This document shows positions 11,771 through 22,955 of a stretch of DNA of 64,000 nt, piece after piece; the stretch's first letter is position 1, and each line of letters starts with the position of its first letter. The notes beneath the pieces were generated by a model. That model was not told where the DNA came from and made no database searches. It saw nothing but the letters and a program-made list of their open reading frames with translations. The translations under genes were made by a program, and so were the position numbers. The stretch lies in NCBI GenBank assembly GCA_020002185.1, contig CM034544.1, positions 30,215,842-30,279,841 on the forward strand, in the 5' to 3' direction. The DNA comes from Paraescarpia echinospica (Eukaryota; Annelida; Polychaeta; Sabellida; Siboglinidae).

Positions 11771-13530
11771 CTTACTTACTGCTCCCGTAACCCGCCTGGG
11801 TCATAGGGGCGCTGCATTGCTGAATGTTTCACGAGTCGACGCCAGTCTTCGCGGTTGTGTGCTAATGTCTGAGTTTCAGCAACGGTCTTCCCAGTCCATT
11901 CTGCAATATTGTCTGACCATCTCTTCCTCTGTCTTCTCCGTCTTCTTTTCCCCTGAACTGTTCCTTGTAGTATTGTTTTAGTGAGCCCGCTTGATCGTGC
12001 TACATGACCATACCATCTCAGTTTCCTCTTTTTTACTGTGATCAGCAGGTCTTCATAATGTCCCACATGTTGAGTGATGTTTCTGATTTCATCGTTGGTG
12101 ATGTGATCCGTGTAGGAAATACCGATGATTCTTCGGTAGCATTTAATTTCCAATGCAGCAATTCGTCTTTGCAGTTCCGCTGTGAGGGTCCATGATTCGC
12201 ATGCATACATAAAGATAGAAAGGACCAGTGTACGTTCGCCAGTGCTGTTAATGTTTACGCAGATCTTGCAAGGATTTCGTTCCTAGAACCCTCGTCATTG
12301 ATTATAGCTCCAAGGTACTTGAATTGACTTACTGTTTCTAGTTCGCGTCCATTGGCAGTTATTCGGGACCTCATTGCATTTTTGCTGTTTGTCATTAGGT
12401 TGGTTTTTTATGTGCTAATTTCCATTCCATATCTGGCTGATGTTTCGTCCAGTCGGTTCACAAGGTTAGCAAGTTCCTCTTCACTTCCAGCCAACCCGTC
12501 GATGTCACCAGCGAACCGTAGGTTGGTAATGATGCGTCCTCCACTGTTGACAGTGTCAGTGTGATCTTCCAGGGTATCTGTCATTATTCATTCCAAGAAT
12601 ATGTTGAATAATGTAGGTGACAAGAGGCATCATTGACATACTCCGACTGATGTGTGAAACCATTCACCTACAGCGCCTTGCACCAGTGCTGCGCTGCTAG
12701 CTTTAGCGTATAGCTGTTCGATGGTGTATACTAGTTTTCGTCCAATATTGTAGTTCTTCATTGTTGCCCATAATGCGGCATGCCACACCCTGTCAAATGC
12801 CTTCTTGAAATCAACGAAAACATGGAATAGTTCCGGTTGATGTTGCATGTATTTCTCACCCAAAACACGAAGATTGAATATTTGTTCCGTGGTGCTTCTT
12901 CCACTGCGAAAGCCCGCCTGTTCTTCAGCGATGATCTCTTCTACTTGTGGTTTCAATCTGTTCAAGATGACACTCAGCATCACTTTGCTCGCATGACTAA
13001 TGAGGCTGATGGTTCGGTAGTTTTGACATTGTTGTAGGTTACCTTTCTTAGGGAGAGTAATTATCAGTGATTGAGTCCATGTTGTTGGCCACTCTCCAGT
13101 CTGCCAGATTTTGTTCCAGATGTTGGTGAGGATGTCTATCACCGTTTCTCCTCCGTTCATTATCAGTTCTGCTGGGATGTTGTCAAATCCAGCAGCTTTT
13201 CCCTTCTTCAGTGATCTTACAGCTATCTCCACTTCTTTGATGATTATTGGCTGACTAGAACACTTGGATTTCCGTTGGTCTGGAAGTTGTATAACTCCGA
13301 ACAGTATTCTGTCCATCTGTTAATAATGTTTTTACTTCGGTGAGGCATTTCCCTTCTTTGTCTTGAATTGTGTTGACTTTCTCATGCCTTTGCTTTGTCA
13401 ATTCTCTCACGACTTGGTATGCTCTTTTGTTGTTGTTGTTGTTGTTGTTGTTGTTGAGGCAGTCTTCAATTTACATGCACTGTTCTTCAATCCATTTTTC
13501 TTTGGCTTTTTTCATTTCCTTTGCAACTTA
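11771..13530 (-). mobile_element. RTE-clade LINE, inactive copy
   Basis: On the minus strand RT reads IKEVEIAVRSLKKGKAAGFD, then EEQAGFRSGRSTTEQIFNLR and FVDFKKAFDRVWHAALW. The tail after it is RTE-like: MYACESWTLTAELQRRIAAL and KRKLRWYGHVARSSGLTKTI, ending near 11776 with a TTAC-type 3' repeat. The catalytic box is FAGD instead of FADD (about 12510-12530), a loss of one of the paired aspartates. Frameshifts near 12630 and 13300 and an in-frame stop break it further. The copy is 5' truncated near 13530 and lies in or beside the LINE at 10140-11770. Confidence 0.88.
13429..13457 (-). repeat. (TTG)n microsatellite inside the RTE ORF
   Basis: The run of TTG on the plus strand is read on the minus strand as consecutive AAC (Asn) codons within the RTE polyprotein, just before KRAYQVVREL. 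It is an expansion inside the coding frame. Confidence 0.8.
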
Positions 13531-13544
13531 ATTCTGCCTTATTA

Positions 13545-13735
13545 CTAGCTTATACTATTATTCCAAGGTGTACTTTTATTATAATTCCAAGAAATTTCCA
13601 CCCAATACTCTTATTCCGCCCTGTACTCTTATTGTAATTTTTAGAAATTTCCACCCTACACTATTATTCCGCCGTATACTCTTATTATAATTCCGAGGCA
13701 TGTCCACGCTACACTGCTATTCCGACATGTACATT
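13545..13735. repeat. Tandem repeat, about 63-bp unit, three copies
   Basis: Three degenerate units contain TACTCTTATTATAATTCC and AAATTTCCACCC, separated by about 63 bases. Confidence 0.75.
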
Positions 13736-14807
13736 TATTTGGATTGCATTAGTACGGGACTAGCAACAATGATTCAGGATACGCTCATTGACAGCACCCG
13801 CGGGGTGTTTATTTCTCCCCTTTCCCTAAACTTAGCTAAACTTAAAGTAAAGTACGCACACCTCCCGACACAAAAATTGTACCTTTTTAGTTGCAGTTGG
13901 TCCAAGGTGGGCTCCTGAAGCCTAGGAACAATTTATCGACCTTACTGCAGCTATGGATGTCGATAACAATTTCAGACTGCATATCCATTGTTTTATAGTT
14001 GCACGTCCTAAATTCGTTCACCGTCCAATTCGGTATCCCCTTGGACGTTGTCTCGTTTGACTGCTTTGGTGAAAGTGTATGTTAAACTGGCAGCTACAGT
14101 CTAATATAATAAACCTGTTTGGTGTGCCATCATTCAGTGCAAATTTTAGATTTGAGACCAAATTACAATACAGCGTTGCAACGGAATTTCGCGGCGAGAC
14201 GATAGCACACGAATAAAATCGCCCGAGACCAGTGAGGCTGCAGCGTCAATGGGCGCTTACTACAGCTCGCTAAAGTTGCAAATAAATAATTATTATTCCC
14301 GAAATGTTCCGTTTGTTGACATCCTTACCACAGCGTGGCCTACTCTGTTAATGTGATAATTTGTTAAACTACGTCTATGATGTATTGTATTAATGTAATG
14401 GCCTATTTGGTTTTAATTTAGTATGGTATGTGTTACTATCGAATTAATATTGTTATAGGTAATATTGTTATAGGGGTTGTAAAAGTTACTGTTGACAACA
14501 GTAATTATTGTGAACTTTCAATAAAGTAACTGGTAGGTATTGACAGCCTTAGGCTTAATATGTATACTTAATTCACAATTGTATATAATACCAGAACTGT
14601 TGCACATTTCAACTGAATACGAACAATGTTTATTTGTGTTAATGTTAATTATTTCACAATTAAGCCACCGTTTTAACTATTTGTTTCTACTCAAACGATG
14701 ACGTAACTAAATAATTAGTAATTTAGAATATTGATTCTTCACACCAAAGTTTCCTCAGATTTGTATAAAAACAACATATATTAATGTAATTTAAGAGAGT
14801 AAGCCTA

Positions 14808-14890
14808 CACACACACGCACACACATACACACACACGCACACACACATACACGCACGCACGCACACGCACGCACACACACACACACACAT
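14808..14890. repeat. Interrupted (AC)n microsatellite
   Basis: AC dinucleotides interrupted by AT and GC steps. Confidence 0.9.
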
Positions 14891-15942
14891 AAACACACTC
14901 ACACATAATAATACTACTACTAATAATAAACAGCTAATTGTATAATGCCGTGTATCTAGATAAAAAAAAAACTGTTCATATTGAAATACATCATTGGTAA
15001 AACATAATCACTATCATAACAATTTAAGAAAGAATATAAATATAATATGTAAGATAAAATATATTCTTGTAAACAAATAACTTACGTTATGTGAAATAAA
15101 GTATCAGAAAAATAAGTATATACAGCTTACTGACTAAAGTGCGTATTTAACTAGTATAATATAATGTTTTTGTTTATGCAGCGCCATATCCAGTAATGTT
15201 CATAGTGCTGTACATAAAACTAATAGATAACAAACACCTTTTTTTAATTAGTCACTGCTTTAAAATACATAATGCAAATACATAATTAGAATGCAAAAAA
15301 CATCACGTCAGTGAGTGACAGTACGTATTATAGAAGTATCAGGCATAATTATCAAAAATACAAATTGCTGGTCATATCGTTGTTGCAAGAATAACCAAAT
15401 TAGATGACCACTTTTCTGTCAGTTTCAAACAAACTTCGTCCGAAGGAAGGCCGCAATATTGCAGCCACTGTGTTAACTATGTATTCGAGTATATTTGCGC
15501 TTGCTAAAAATAGAATGAAGTGAAGCAGATGTGACGCGTTACTGCCTCAATGCTGGCGCGTGCAATAAGGACGGGATCAGTTTTAGTGCACACTATTTTA
15601 ATATTTAATTGGATGAGGGTCAATTTTCAGTGTGAAATGTGGGGAGGTGTCGTATCGGTGCACAACATGTTGTCAACAACCATAGTTTAACCACGTAGAA
15701 TCTACACGACAGGGGGCAGGTTTTAATTTACATATTTTTGGAGTCACATAGGTTTCAAATTAATGTGTGTTTCCTAATTCCTCCCGCCAACACCAGTTAT
15801 CAGTAATGACCACGCCATTTCTTTTTGAAGAACCCGTGCACGTACATAAGCGCGCTGCACGCACGGACGTACGCACGCACGCTCACAAACATATTTATTT
15901 GTAAGTTGTTTGTAGTAAGACACTACAGTTGCCTAACAGCAT

Positions 15943-15975
15943 GTTTGTTTGTTTGTTTGTTTGTTTGTTTGTTTG
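15943..15975. repeat. (TTTG)n microsatellite
   Basis: About eight tandem TTTG units followed by GT-rich sequence. Confidence 0.9.
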
Positions 15976-16104
15976 TGTGTGTATGTGTGCGTGCGTTGCG
16001 TGTTGTTTGTGTGTTGGAAAGGGTTAATATGTTTCTATTTTATAAGTGAATTGGTCCAGCGTCCAGTTTGAAAAATATAAATAATAATGTTATAGTTCAA
16101 TAAT

Positions 16105-16545
16105 AATGTAATAGACCTATTTCTGACCTCAGCTTTATTTCCAAAATACTAGAAAAGACTAAGTAAGCAAGTCATCTAAGGCCTCACATTAGCACAAATA
16201 TCTTAACTAATGTGTCACAATCAGCATATAAACAGTTTCATTCAACAGAGACTGCCCTCTTAAAGGTTCATAATTACATTAACTTGAACATTAATAATGG
16301 TAAAGTGACTTACTCTCTGCTGCTTTTGATACGACTGATCACAACATTCTCATTGAACGCTTATTAAGGTGGTACGGCATATCTGGCACAGATCTAAGCG
16401 TGTTTTCTTCATATCTAACTGATAGATACCAAACAATAAAGATTGGGAACTGCTTTTCAGCTGCACTGCCAACTTTATTTGGTGTTCCCCAAGGTTCTGT
16501 TCTTGGGCCTTTGCTTTTTACACTTTACACAAGGTTGCCAATAAC
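16105..16545 (+). mobile_element. L2-like LINE fragment
   Basis: This plus-strand fragment matches, with substitutions and small deletions, the minus-strand element at 62735-64000. It runs from the ISKILEK region through GTALS to the GVPQGSVLGPLLF region of reverse transcriptase. A small deletion removes part of motif A, so it is non-functional. It ends just before the YADD box. Confidence 0.85.
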
Positions 16546-18185
16546 AACCTCTCTGTGAAGTAATAACAGTGACACGCCCCAGCCCATTCATGGTGCGTGG
16601 GAATCCAGGAAGTTACTAAACATACTTTGTTTCAACATAATTGTGTTGCCACACTCTAACTCCTGTCGCCAGTTAAGTTTGTCGGTTTGCACTTCAAAGA
16701 GATGTTTGTTTTGCAACATCCAGTACCGCTGTCAAAGTCCATGCATGGCCAGACATGCCCAAGTGTTTCCGTTTGTAGAGCACCACCGTGGGAAAGACAG
16801 CACCCGTGAATAGCCAATAATCATCCAAAGAGGTTCAAAATTTACAACACACAGCAGGAAACATTATAACTATTACTAACGGTCAATGATATTAAATTAT
16901 TGTATTTAAATAAAAATCCCTGAATAAAATATAAAGCAATTACAACAGTTGTAATTCTTATTTTATTTCCCAGCTGTAATTGCTGTTGACTGTCGGCTGT
17001 AGACGTACGCTGTATTAGTAATATGTCCACGTGTCACTGCAGTTATCATCAGGCCGCTGACAGTCGAAGTTGTAACATTGCACACACCATTGGATGACGT
17101 CACTGTACTGACTTCGTAGAACTAGCAGTGAACTAAACATGTGTTGATAAATTGCAACAAATGAATGATGACAGTTTCTTCGGAGCAGGATTACTTATAG
17201 ATTTAGCAATTCTTTAATGTGTATCATGTTCTTCAGTCGATATTGTTATATCCATAATACGGCGGCAGTTTCCGTAATGCCGTAGTCTGAGGCGCCCTAA
17301 CTTTCTAGCATGCCAAATGGCGTGCACAGTAGTTTAACACTAACTGATATGTGTTGAAAACAGCAAATGAAATATATATATAATTGCTAGTATGACACTA
17401 ATAGAAACAGTGCCAAATTCTGCGGGATTCTCTTTAAGATAATGTAGTTAATTCCACCAAGCCTGGCATGAAGCCCTGCCGCGTAACATCGAGGTCACTA
17501 CTGCAGTAAGGGTTGTCTGGTGATGTTGCGCCACGTGAATTGGTCGCATCGCAAATTTGCCCGCGAAACGTCGTTAATCATGCTTTATCGCCCAGCCCTA
17601 GACTGCGAGATTCGCAATTTACTAGCAACATGATCCTAATAAAACATAACAAACCTGTATATTTAGCACACAGGTTCCCTAAGTGCTTCTTTTGTGCATA
17701 CGTGTATTTTTTCAATTTGTTAGTGAAAAGATCGTTATCTGCCATGATTGGCGTGGTGACCGGCGTAAACAGCTTCGCCGTAAGTACGAAGAGCACTGCG
17801 CGTTCGGATTCGTCGATTCGCCGGCGGGAATAATTATATATATATATATATATTTCTCAGAACATTGTATCGATGATGCAAATAAATATATGTATGTAGT
17901 GCCTAATAAAAACCGTATAAGGTGGACCTAACAATAGTAAATAACCGTAGACTCAAATAAAAAACATTTAGGGTGGACCTGCTAATACGTTTATTTGGAA
18001 TGCAATACTATAATTGGCTGTGGTATCCACTTGATAATGTGTGGGTAATAAAGACGACATAATCACATGCTTGTAATGTGTTACAATATATGAGTCACGT
18101 AGATTCTGGTACGGACTTTGAAAGTTGTGTTTATTACTCATACTTCGAATAATAGGAAATTGCTGGTAGGTCCAATGTGGCAAGT

Positions 18186-18240
18186 CTCACTCTCCCCCTC
18201 TCTTCCTCTCCCTCTCTCTCCCTCTCTCTCTCTCTCTCTT

Positions 18241-18333
<93 letters not shown>
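18186..18333. repeat. (CT)n followed by (TA)n microsatellite
   Basis: A polypyrimidine CT run of about 115 bases is followed by about 32 bases of alternating TA. The ORFs across it encode dipeptide runs and are artefacts. Confidence 0.95.
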
Positions 18334-18335
<2 letters not shown>

Positions 18336-18459
18336 CTATATCACACCCTCTGACCAAAATCTTTCCTACTGCACGGAGACTAGTTGAACAGAAATAACCA
18401 TCCCTTATCCATACCACTGACTCAAAATAATTCCAATGAAGGGAAAAAGAGTTCATTTG

Positions 18460-18620
18460 AAGGTTCGAACGGGGGGTGTAAATTGGAGATAGCAAGGCAG
18501 TTGGAGTTTTTTATTTCTCAACAGGGTGCTTTAGGGGGGTGCAGTTAGAAGTCTGAAGGCAGGCTACATTTGGAGGTTTCGAGGTGGGGGTGCATTTGAA
18601 GTTTTTTGGGAGCCTGCACT
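18460..18620. repeat. Degenerate G-rich tandem repeat (GGGGGTGCAGTTGGAG-type)
   Basis: Units such as GGGGGGTGCAGTTAGAAG and GTGGGGGTGCATTTGAAG recur about every 40 bases. A related repeat in reverse orientation occurs at 52985-53135. Confidence 0.6.
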
Positions 18621-19279
18621 CTATGGCTGAACAGTGATCGCTCCGATGAACTGCGCAACGGTATTTATTGATGAAAGCATCGAGTCCTTATGACTGCTTC
18701 AATGGAATACCGTCTCTTGGAAGCATTCAGCTACGCTGTAATAAATGCGCAAAAAACTATTTGTACACAAATATTCATCACTGTCTCATCATGTCTCATC
18801 CATACAGCTGAGTGAACTGGAGCTACGTGGGGTGACTAACATTCCACAATCTTCGAAATGGCAGCTCGATTTTTCGACCATGGATTAGTGAGAATCCGAC
18901 GGTGTACCGCTACACCACTTAGATTGTCATATGTGTCAAATAGTGACTAATGCTTCAAGTGGCGTGATACGTGTATATTCGCTCATTGGGTTACTTCCAC
19001 GTCAACGTGTTGAGCAGCACGATTTGGTGTGATGCCTCTCTATTGCACCACGGGGTGTAAGGATAGTAATTTTGGTTGATATGACGCAGCATCACACCAC
19101 CGGATTATTACATTAATTGCATCTGCAGAAACGTTGTGAACTAACGAATATGATTGAGGATCGATTATCTGTAAAGATAAATGAGTGTAAGCTGTCATGC
19201 TAAGCTCGTTCTTAATTAGCTTATTCTATTACAAGTGTATGTCTGCTCAGTGTTTACCACAGAATATGTCAGTTCGCTG

Positions 19280-20480
19280 TCAGTACCATTTACTAAATTT
19301 GAGGGGGATGAATGAGATCATTCAGGGCAGTTGTTTGTTACTCCTGAAATTATATCCAGTAAAGTCAAGATAAAACAAAACAAATCACATGGACTTGACG
19401 GGATACCACCGAAACTGCTTACGGAAATTGCAGTACAAATCAGTACACCATTTGCTATTATCTTTACCTTGTCACTCCACCAGAGTGGAAATTAACAAAC
19501 AATACGCCATGATTTAAAAAGCGATCGAGGAGCAAGACAAAGAATTACAGACCAGCTAGTTTAACATCAGTTTCATACAAATTACTGGAAACGCTTAAGA
19601 GACCACATGGTGGAATTCCTTATAAAACACAAATTAATCTCAGCATGGGTCCTTAAAGGCTAGGTCTTTTCTAACCATTCGCTGAAGTTTTTTGGAAGAA
19701 ATTACAAATTGGGTAAACGATGGATCACCAGTGGATGTTGTTTGCTTAGATTTGCAAAACGCATTTCATAAAGTGCGACATCAAAGATTGTTGCTAAACT
19801 TAAAGCACGTGGAATAGAGGACGGTGTGATCAGCTGGATAGAAACATGGTTGACAGACAAAAGACAGAGAGTAATAGTAGAGGGGGAGATTACAAACTGG
19901 AAACCAGTTTTGAGTTGAGTGCTACAGGGGGCAGTATTGGACCATATATTATTATTGAGATATATAAATGATTTGGATGATGATATATCGGGCAAAGTAA
20001 TGAAATTCGCAGACGATGCAAAACTGTTCAGAAGAGATAAAACAGATGCAAAGAAACACACTTTACAAGATGATCTAGCCAAATTAGCCAAATGGTCTGA
20101 AAATTGGCAAATGTTATTCAATTTCGGGAAATGTAAATTTATGCATTCACATAGGACATGGAAATGTGGACAAAGAATACATAATGGGAGATATCACATT
20201 AAGTATAACAGTAAAGGAGAAGGATGTAGGAGTGACAGTTTGTGCTGACATGAAAGATTCAGAGGTCATATCGTAAGAAAGACATAGATAAGCTAGAAAG
20301 AATGCAACGAAGAGCAACTAAGCTGATTCCTGAACTGAAAGATCTTAGTTATGAAAGACGCCTATTAGAATGCAAGTTGACAACATTAGAGACTTGAAAA
20401 CTAAGAGGAGACTAAATAGAAGTTTTTTTTTTAATATTGATTGGTTATGAAGATATTGGTAGAAATATTTTCTTCAAACT
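19280..20480 (+). mobile_element. CR1-like LINE reverse transcriptase remnant
   Basis: The plus strand has broken pieces of RT: PVDVVCLDLQNAFHKVRHQR (motif A region, about 19730-19790; the second acidic residue of the usual AFDK is His), then YINDLDDDISGKVMKFADDA (FADD box, about 19960-20015) and the C-terminal DKLERMQRRATKLIPELKDL followed by SYERRLLE (about 20290-20370). Several frameshifts and stops separate the pieces. It belongs to the same general group as 5245-7065, whose C-terminal region is similar. Confidence 0.82.
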
Positions 20481-21019
20481 TCATGAAGGTAGTAGAACCA
20501 AAGGGCTAAATGGGACATTAATCAATTAACAGTTTAGGTTATATATAAGAAAATCTTGTGAAAGAATATGTCAGGCCCGTTGTGTGGGGTGCGCGTGACC
20601 TTTCATGTACATTTCAGCTGGAACTTCAGCTGCTATCGGACGTGACTTCGGGAGCCGGAGAGGGTGCTGCTAGAGATTTGACGAGTTATCGAAAGGGGAT
20701 GTTTTTGGAGATTTTTAGTGGTGTTCAGGGTGGTTCTGTTGAAGATTTTTTGAGGCGCCGTTTTAAATTTGTATAGTTTGTGTTTTGTATTTAGCTACTT
20801 CCCTCGAAGCGGAAATCATTTCTCATAGATGAACAGTTTTGTCTCAGCAGGGGGATTCGTAAGGGTGCGAATACTTATTCATCGCGCCACGCGGCTGCAT
20901 GTGTACACATAGGATAATTTATAACGAAAATAAACAATTACATGATGAGTTCGTGACAAGAAACCACGCAAAAACTGGATATCCTTTCACCCGTCTTATA
21001 AATGCTATTTGTGTTGTAG
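20481..21019. other. No gene recognised upstream of the filamin-repeat exons
   Basis: I looked here for the preceding filamin-repeat exon or a promoter and found neither. The ORF at 20558-20776 has no recognised motif. Confidence 0.4.
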
Positions 21020-21111
21020 TGTAGTGAAGATGCCCTTGTTCAAAGCCAAACATATCAACGTGAACAACCTCACGGACACGGGTGTGGTGGGCCGGGTGAT
21101 CGTCTTTGACG
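21020..21111 (+). CDS. Filamin-repeat gene, exon 1 of the visible model
   Basis: It follows acceptor TTGTAG and ends G|GTGAGT. It encodes KMPLFKAKHINVNNL and GVVGRVIVFD, the first strands of a filamin repeat. PLFKAK resembles the PFKAK junction between consecutive filamin repeats, which suggests another repeat upstream. Confidence 0.7.
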
Positions 21112-22857
21112 GTGAGTGCAGAGCTAGACAGCAGCATAGCTGTGCAGAGAAAGAGTATTGAGTTAGCAGCAAGATTGAATTGAATAAGGCTCTAGACTCT
21201 AGGCAGTGTCTGACAGCATTACGTAATATAAGTATTGTTGCGCTAAACCTGGCACACACGTCTAGATCGTTGTTGCAAGTTTCGTATTTATCTGACTTGA
21301 TAGTGTTCGCCGGGGTTAAGAGGCAGCACAAATGTAGTTTGATGCGCAATTCACAAGATCTACCCAATTAGAAAATCGAATCGCGGCAACATATGTAGTC
21401 ACAGTCGCGTGGCTTGCCTAACAAAGAATGTGGACAACGTTTTTATGGCTACTGGGAAATCAGTGCACGTCATTGGTTTTAAGAAATTAATAACACCGCA
21501 GAATTGCAATGGACAAACCTTGCGATGGTTCAACAAACGTAGCGCAGTATTTGCCGTTCGTCTTTGTATCGTGATACAAAACTTTCGTGTTTAGTCGAGC
21601 GAATGTCATACAAAAATTTAGATCTGGCAGCTTTTGACAATTTGACAAAATGCTACATATCAGACAAACCCCCCCCCACACACACAACATATATCAGAGG
21701 AGTGATATGTTTTCTTTACATTTGCAGTCGATGCCTCTAAAGCGGGGAAAGGTAGCCTTGCGATTGAGATCAACGGTGGTTCTGTCGGGTGCCAGATCTT
21801 GCCTCGGGCAAATGATCAATACCGCGCCTCATTCACTCCACTGGAAGCCAAGTCACACGTCGTCCAACTCAAGTTCAACGGTAGAAAGTTGCCAAGTATG
21901 ACTTTGATTGTTTTATTTGTCAAGTTGTTATTTTTAAATGTGCTTATTCTAACCAGAGGTTTTGGTAGATTTGGTATTTTAATATACTCTAGCGCTTAGT
22001 ATGCTTTATTAATTAAAGTATACATATCAAATATAAAAATGTAACATGTTATTCGTTGCATGCGTTTGCCCAAACACTATTTAAATGTATTTAAAGAAAG
22101 ATAAATAATTGGTTGTTTATATTCAACTCTGTCTAGAATCCTCTTTGAAGTAACATGGTAAACATATTTATGTTGCTGTGCTTTTAGAGAATCCATTTAA
22201 AGTGGACATCCATCCTGAAGACCGAGTCATCGTGTCAGGATCGGGTCTGAGGCGTATCCCCGTTGATAAGCCTACTTCATTTACGGTCCGTACCGTGAGC
22301 CTTAGGAAAGTAAACGTGTCGGCATCTATCACATGTTAGTAGAATCGTTGTGAAATATTATAATATGATAATATAATTATAACAGTATATATAATATATA
22401 TATATACTGTATATATATATATATATATACTGTGAGTGTGTGTGTGTGTCTGGTTGTTTGTGTGCGTGTGTGAATGTGTGTGTGTATGTGTGTGCGTGCG
22501 TGCGTGTGTGTGTGTGTGCGACTATTGCGACCATTTTCGAAGATAACTTAATTATTTTCGTTTTGGGATGGCCCTTTCGTAGTTACTGCTTTGACATTGT
22601 GCTGTGCGCTTGCAGCGCCATCTGACAATCACATTGAAACCTATGTAATCGACAATGACGACGGTTCTTCTGTGGTGGAGTACGTGCCCACACAGGCTGG
22701 TAGGTACTTTCAACTTGTTTGTGTTTAAGCGTGTGTTTGTGAAGCGGATGCGTGCATGCATGCGTATGTGCTCAACATAGCGATAGTGTATGCATGATTG
22801 TATCCAACACAATATGGTAGGTCTGTATAATATATAAAATATACAAATGTATATATT

Positions 22858-22955
<98 letters not shown>

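Larger units (their letters stand above)
13736..16104. other. No gene recognised; AT-rich with microsatellites
   Basis: No coding exon was supported here. It contains an interrupted (AC)n tract (about 14808-14890) and (TTTG)n at about 15943-15975 running into GT-rich sequence. Confidence 0.5.
16546..19279. other. No gene recognised
   Basis: No exon was supported. The stretch contains a long CT/TA microsatellite and a G-rich degenerate repeat, listed separately. Confidence 0.5.
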
